Assembly (NCBI GenBank): GCA_900554555.1
Contig: USIC01000034.1
Location: forward strand, 1 to 7,589
Reading direction: 5' to 3'
Origin: an uncultured Solobacterium sp.
GTDB taxonomy: Bacteria > Bacillota_I > Bacilli_A > Erysipelotrichales > Erysipelotrichaceae
Length of the DNA: 7,589 bases
Both the position numbers and the translations under genes were made by a program. Of the stretch, positions 6,099-7,589 are shown in pieces (positions within the stretch are counted from its first letter, which is position 1; every line of letters starts with the position of its first letter). Under the pieces are notes generated by a model. It was not told the origin of the DNA. It searched no databases and was given only the letters and a program-made list of their open reading frames with translations.

Positions 6099-6148
6099 AT
6101 CGGTTTTTCATTAACCTATATACATCTTATCGGTTATTTAAAAACCCG
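6099..6148. repeat. Two GGTT-N7-AACC inverted repeats, 30 bp apart (operator candidate)
   Basis: TCGGTT-N7-AACC occurs twice with the same geometry: half-sites 6102-6105/6113-6116 and 6132-6135/6143-6146, offset exactly 30 bases, near three helical turns. The first can extend with flanking AT/AT pairs and sits on the predicted transcription start of the hemolysin III gene. The second lies between its -35 and -10. This is a classic layout for a repressor that binds as paired dimers. The binding protein is not known. Confidence 0.55.
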
Positions 6149-6152
6149 TCAA
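6124..6152 (-). promoter_or_regulatory. Promoter of the hemolysin III gene
   Basis: Minus-strand TTGACG (6152-6147), 17-base spacer, TAAGAT (6129-6124), five of six matches in each element. Expected transcription start is near 6117, leaving a leader of about 50 bases with a GGAGG site. Confidence 0.75.
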
Positions 6153-6168
6153 GAGTTATAGTATATCA

Positions 6169-6197
6169 TTGACGAGTTCTTTACTTACGTATACACT
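6169..6197 (+). promoter_or_regulatory. Promoter of the DUF1836 gene, giving a leaderless mRNA
   Basis: TTGACG (6169-6174), 17-base spacer, TACACT (6192-6197; four of six). The normal start point, seven bases after the -10, is 6204, which is the A of the ATG. No Shine-Dalgarno is present upstream. Its -35 and the -35 of the divergent hemolysin III promoter form an inverted repeat (CGTCAA-N16-TTGACG). Confidence 0.55.
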
Positions 6198-6203
6198 TAA
6201 ATT

Positions 6204-6704
6204 ATGAAAACAAATACAAATATTGAAAGCACCCTTCACGAATTTCGTTTACCAGCATATAACGAAATACCTGATGTCGGTCTTTATCTAGAGCAAGTCG
6301 CAAAATTCATCAATAGCTATTTCATAGAGTTTCCTGAGATGCAAGTTACTCCTTCCATGATTTCTAACTATGCAAAACAAAAACTCTTTGACCGTGTTAA
6401 CAAGAAAACTTATACACGCAACCAAATCTCAATCTTACTATTTATTGTTTGTGCAAAAACCGTATTATCGATTGAAAACATTCGTTTAGCATTGCATGAT
6501 TTCCATGAAGGAAATGATACGATGGAAGAACTATATCAGTACTGTAGCGAATCTCTTATGAGTACATTATCCTCTTTCTATCATCATGAACAAAGTGAAA
6601 CACCTATCCTTCACGATGACAAGCACCCAATGTTAAACAATATCATTACCGCTGTTGCACATAAGATGTATCTCGAAAGATACTTCGCGTCACTGAAAAA
6701 ATAA
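6204..6704 (+). CDS. DUF1836 protein, predicted DNA-binding
   Basis: Protein of 166 residues matching the DUF1836 family by the blocks FRLPAYNEIPDVGLYLEQV (14-32), VTPSMISNYAKQKLF (48-62), KKTYTRNQISILLFI (67-81) and VLSIENI (87-93). The middle blocks look like a winged or MerR-like helix-turn-helix, so a transcriptional regulator is likely, though no target is known for the family. An in-frame TAA at 6198 and the lack of later start codons before the conserved region fix the ATG at 6204. No ribosome binding site precedes it. Divergent from the hemolysin III gene, whose promoter carries paired repeats, so control of that gene and of itself is a reasonable guess. A strong bidirectional terminator follows. 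Confidence 0.85.
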   Translation: MKTNTNIESTLHEFRLPAYNEIPDVGLYLEQVAKFINSYFIEFPEMQVTPSMISNYAKQKLFDRVNKKTYTRNQISILLFIVCAKTVLSIENIRLALHDFHEGNDTMEELYQYCSESLMSTLSSFYHHEQSETPILHDDKHPMLNNIITAVAHKMYLERYFASLKK

Positions 6705-6705
6705 A

Positions 6706-6750
6706 ATCTGTATGCATGTTGTTCATCAATATGCATACAGATATTTTATT
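6706..6750. terminator. Bidirectional terminator between DUF1836 and zinc-ribbon genes
   Basis: Perfect 12-bp stem, ATCTGTATGCAT (6706-6717) with its complement (6731-6742), extendable by a G-U and a TTG/CAA pairing into a 16-pair stem with a five-base loop. The plus strand continues ATTTTATTTTT; the minus strand continues TTTATTTTTTC. It serves both converging genes. Confidence 0.88.
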
Positions 6751-7589
6751 TTTCTAATTTTTTACCACAATTTGTACAGAAAATTGCGTCTTCTTCTAAG
6801 ACTTCTGCACCACATTCCTTACAAACTTTATGTGTAGGTTCTTTTACTTCTGCGGTATCATTTTCGATTGCAGTTGAGATTACTTGTGTATATCCTTCTG
6901 TTTCTGCAGGATCTACTTTCGGTGTTTCTTCAACTGTATTAGTTGGAGTTGTTTCTGCTTCAGATTTTTCTTCAGTTTCAGAAGGAATTGTTTCCTCTGT
7001 CTTTACTTCCTCGACTGTAGATGTTTCATTTACTACTTCTTCAGTGTAGTCTTTCGCAAAGAGTGCCTTACGACGTACGAAGTAAATGATATTTAAACAG
7101 ATATAGATAATACCAGCGATGAGCCATACAACTACAAATACAAGTAATGGGATATAGGACACAAAACTTGCTGGAACTTTCAAACCAAAGTTTACTAAGT
7201 ATCCCAATACAACAGTTGATACTGTACTTGGTGGTAGGTACATGAGTGCCATAACCATCACACCACCACAGATGACATACATTACAACTAAGTAAAGATT
7301 CCATAATACTGTGGAAAGACCTTCCCACTTAATTAGTCCTCTTTCAATTTCAAATACCCAATAAACCAAGATAATCAATGCCAGTAAAATGGAAAGAATT
7401 GGCCAAAAAGCAGAACCTAAATGATTTGCAGCGTAGCCATAGATATTTAGAACAGGTGCTAATAAATGCGGTAACATATCTGATCCAAATAATTCCATTA
7501 AAATACTAACAAATACATAAATATAAAACAGAATCTGTATTGGTAAACTTATAAACTTTAGAAAATTCAGCCACTTTAGTGGTGTTTTT
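6746..7589 (-). CDS. Membrane protein with C-terminal zinc ribbon (5' end outside window)
   Basis: The frame is open from the stop at 6746 to the window edge, so about 280 residues are visible and the start is beyond 7589. An ATG at 7498 exists but has no ribosome binding site and would drop a clear hydrophobic helix. Visible order, counting from the edge: transmembrane segments at about 12-30, 61-79, 95-118 and 143-171; a Thr/Glu-rich acidic linker (about 180-235); and a zinc ribbon with C256-x2-C259-x11-C271-x2-C274 (CKECG ... CTNCGKKL). Such zinc-ribbon tails occur on many uncharacterised Firmicute membrane proteins; the four helices match no family I can name. The tail is probably cytoplasmic. 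It converges on the DUF1836 gene and has its own side of the shared terminator. Confidence 0.8.
   Translation of the reverse strand, partial: KTPLKWLNFLKFISLPIQILFYIYVFVSILMELFGSDMLPHLLAPVLNIYGYAANHLGSAFWPILSILLALIILVYWVFEIERGLIKWEGLSTVLWNLYLVVMYVICGGVMVMALMYLPPSTVSTVVLGYLVNFGLKVPASFVSYIPLLVFVVVWLIAGIIYICLNIIYFVRRKALFAKDYTEEVVNETSTVEEVKTEETIPSETEEKSEAETTPTNTVEETPKVDPAETEGYTQVISTAIENDTAEVKEPTHKVCKECGAEVLEEDAIFCTNCGKKLEK

Noticed and set aside
5937..6172. Plus-strand frames over the start of the hemolysin III gene
   Set aside because: Antisense shadows that cross the divergent promoter region; no supporting signals.
7068..7328. Minus-strand 86-codon Cys/Trp-rich open frame
   Set aside because: It overlaps the membrane-protein gene in another frame; composition is that of an out-of-frame reading.
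7496..7498. ATG at 7498 as start of the zinc-ribbon protein
   Set aside because: No ribosome binding site, and the frame stays open to the window edge with a clear hydrophobic helix just upstream.

Overview
The window looks like a chromosomal segment of a low-GC Firmicute. The reasons are AT-rich DNA, strong AGGAGG-type ribosome binding sites, sigma-A-like promoters (TTGACA/TATAAT), and the rplS-lepB-rbgA gene order known from Gram-positives. Protein flavour (the DUF1836 regulator, YhfC-type membrane protease and small orphan proteins) suggests an Erysipelotrichia- or Clostridia-like gut organism, but that placement is inference. There is no sign of phage, insertion sequences, CRISPR, tRNA or rRNA.

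Layout. Positions 1-1833, minus strand: ribosome and secretion housekeeping, read rplS (L19) -> lepB (signal peptidase I) -> rbgA (50S assembly GTPase, cut by the window start). A hairpin terminator follows rplS, and an extended -10 promoter for lepB is fused to its U-tract. Positions 1838-4116, minus strand: a tight three-gene overlapping operon, comB-like phosphatase -> HAD phosphatase -> YhfC-type intramembrane protease. The HAD gene is broken by a 1-base slip in an A-run and has a damaged catalytic motif I. Positions 4201-4668, plus strand: one conserved-looking protein of unknown function, divergent from comB and closed by a bidirectional terminator.

Positions 4694-6067, minus strand: hemolysin III/PAQR membrane protein -> a 103-residue unknown protein with a helix-turn-helix-like stretch -> a small GNAT (Acetyltransf_CG type). 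The ribosome binding site of the 103-residue gene sits in the 3' arm of a 10-bp perfect hairpin. Positions 6068-6203: a dense divergent control region with two back-to-back promoters, two GGTT-N7-AACC repeats exactly 30 bp apart over the hemolysin III promoter, and an apparently leaderless start for the DUF1836 regulator. Positions 6204-6704, plus strand: the DUF1836 gene. Positions 6746-7589, minus strand: a membrane protein with a C-terminal zinc ribbon, whose start lies beyond the window.

I see no clear multi-gene novel system. The most unusual signals are regulatory: the hairpin that buries a Shine-Dalgarno sequence, the paired operator-like repeats beside a leaderless predicted DNA-binding protein, and the terminator/promoter fusion between rplS and lepB. 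The decaying HAD gene inside a translationally overlapped operon is the clearest genetic anomaly.
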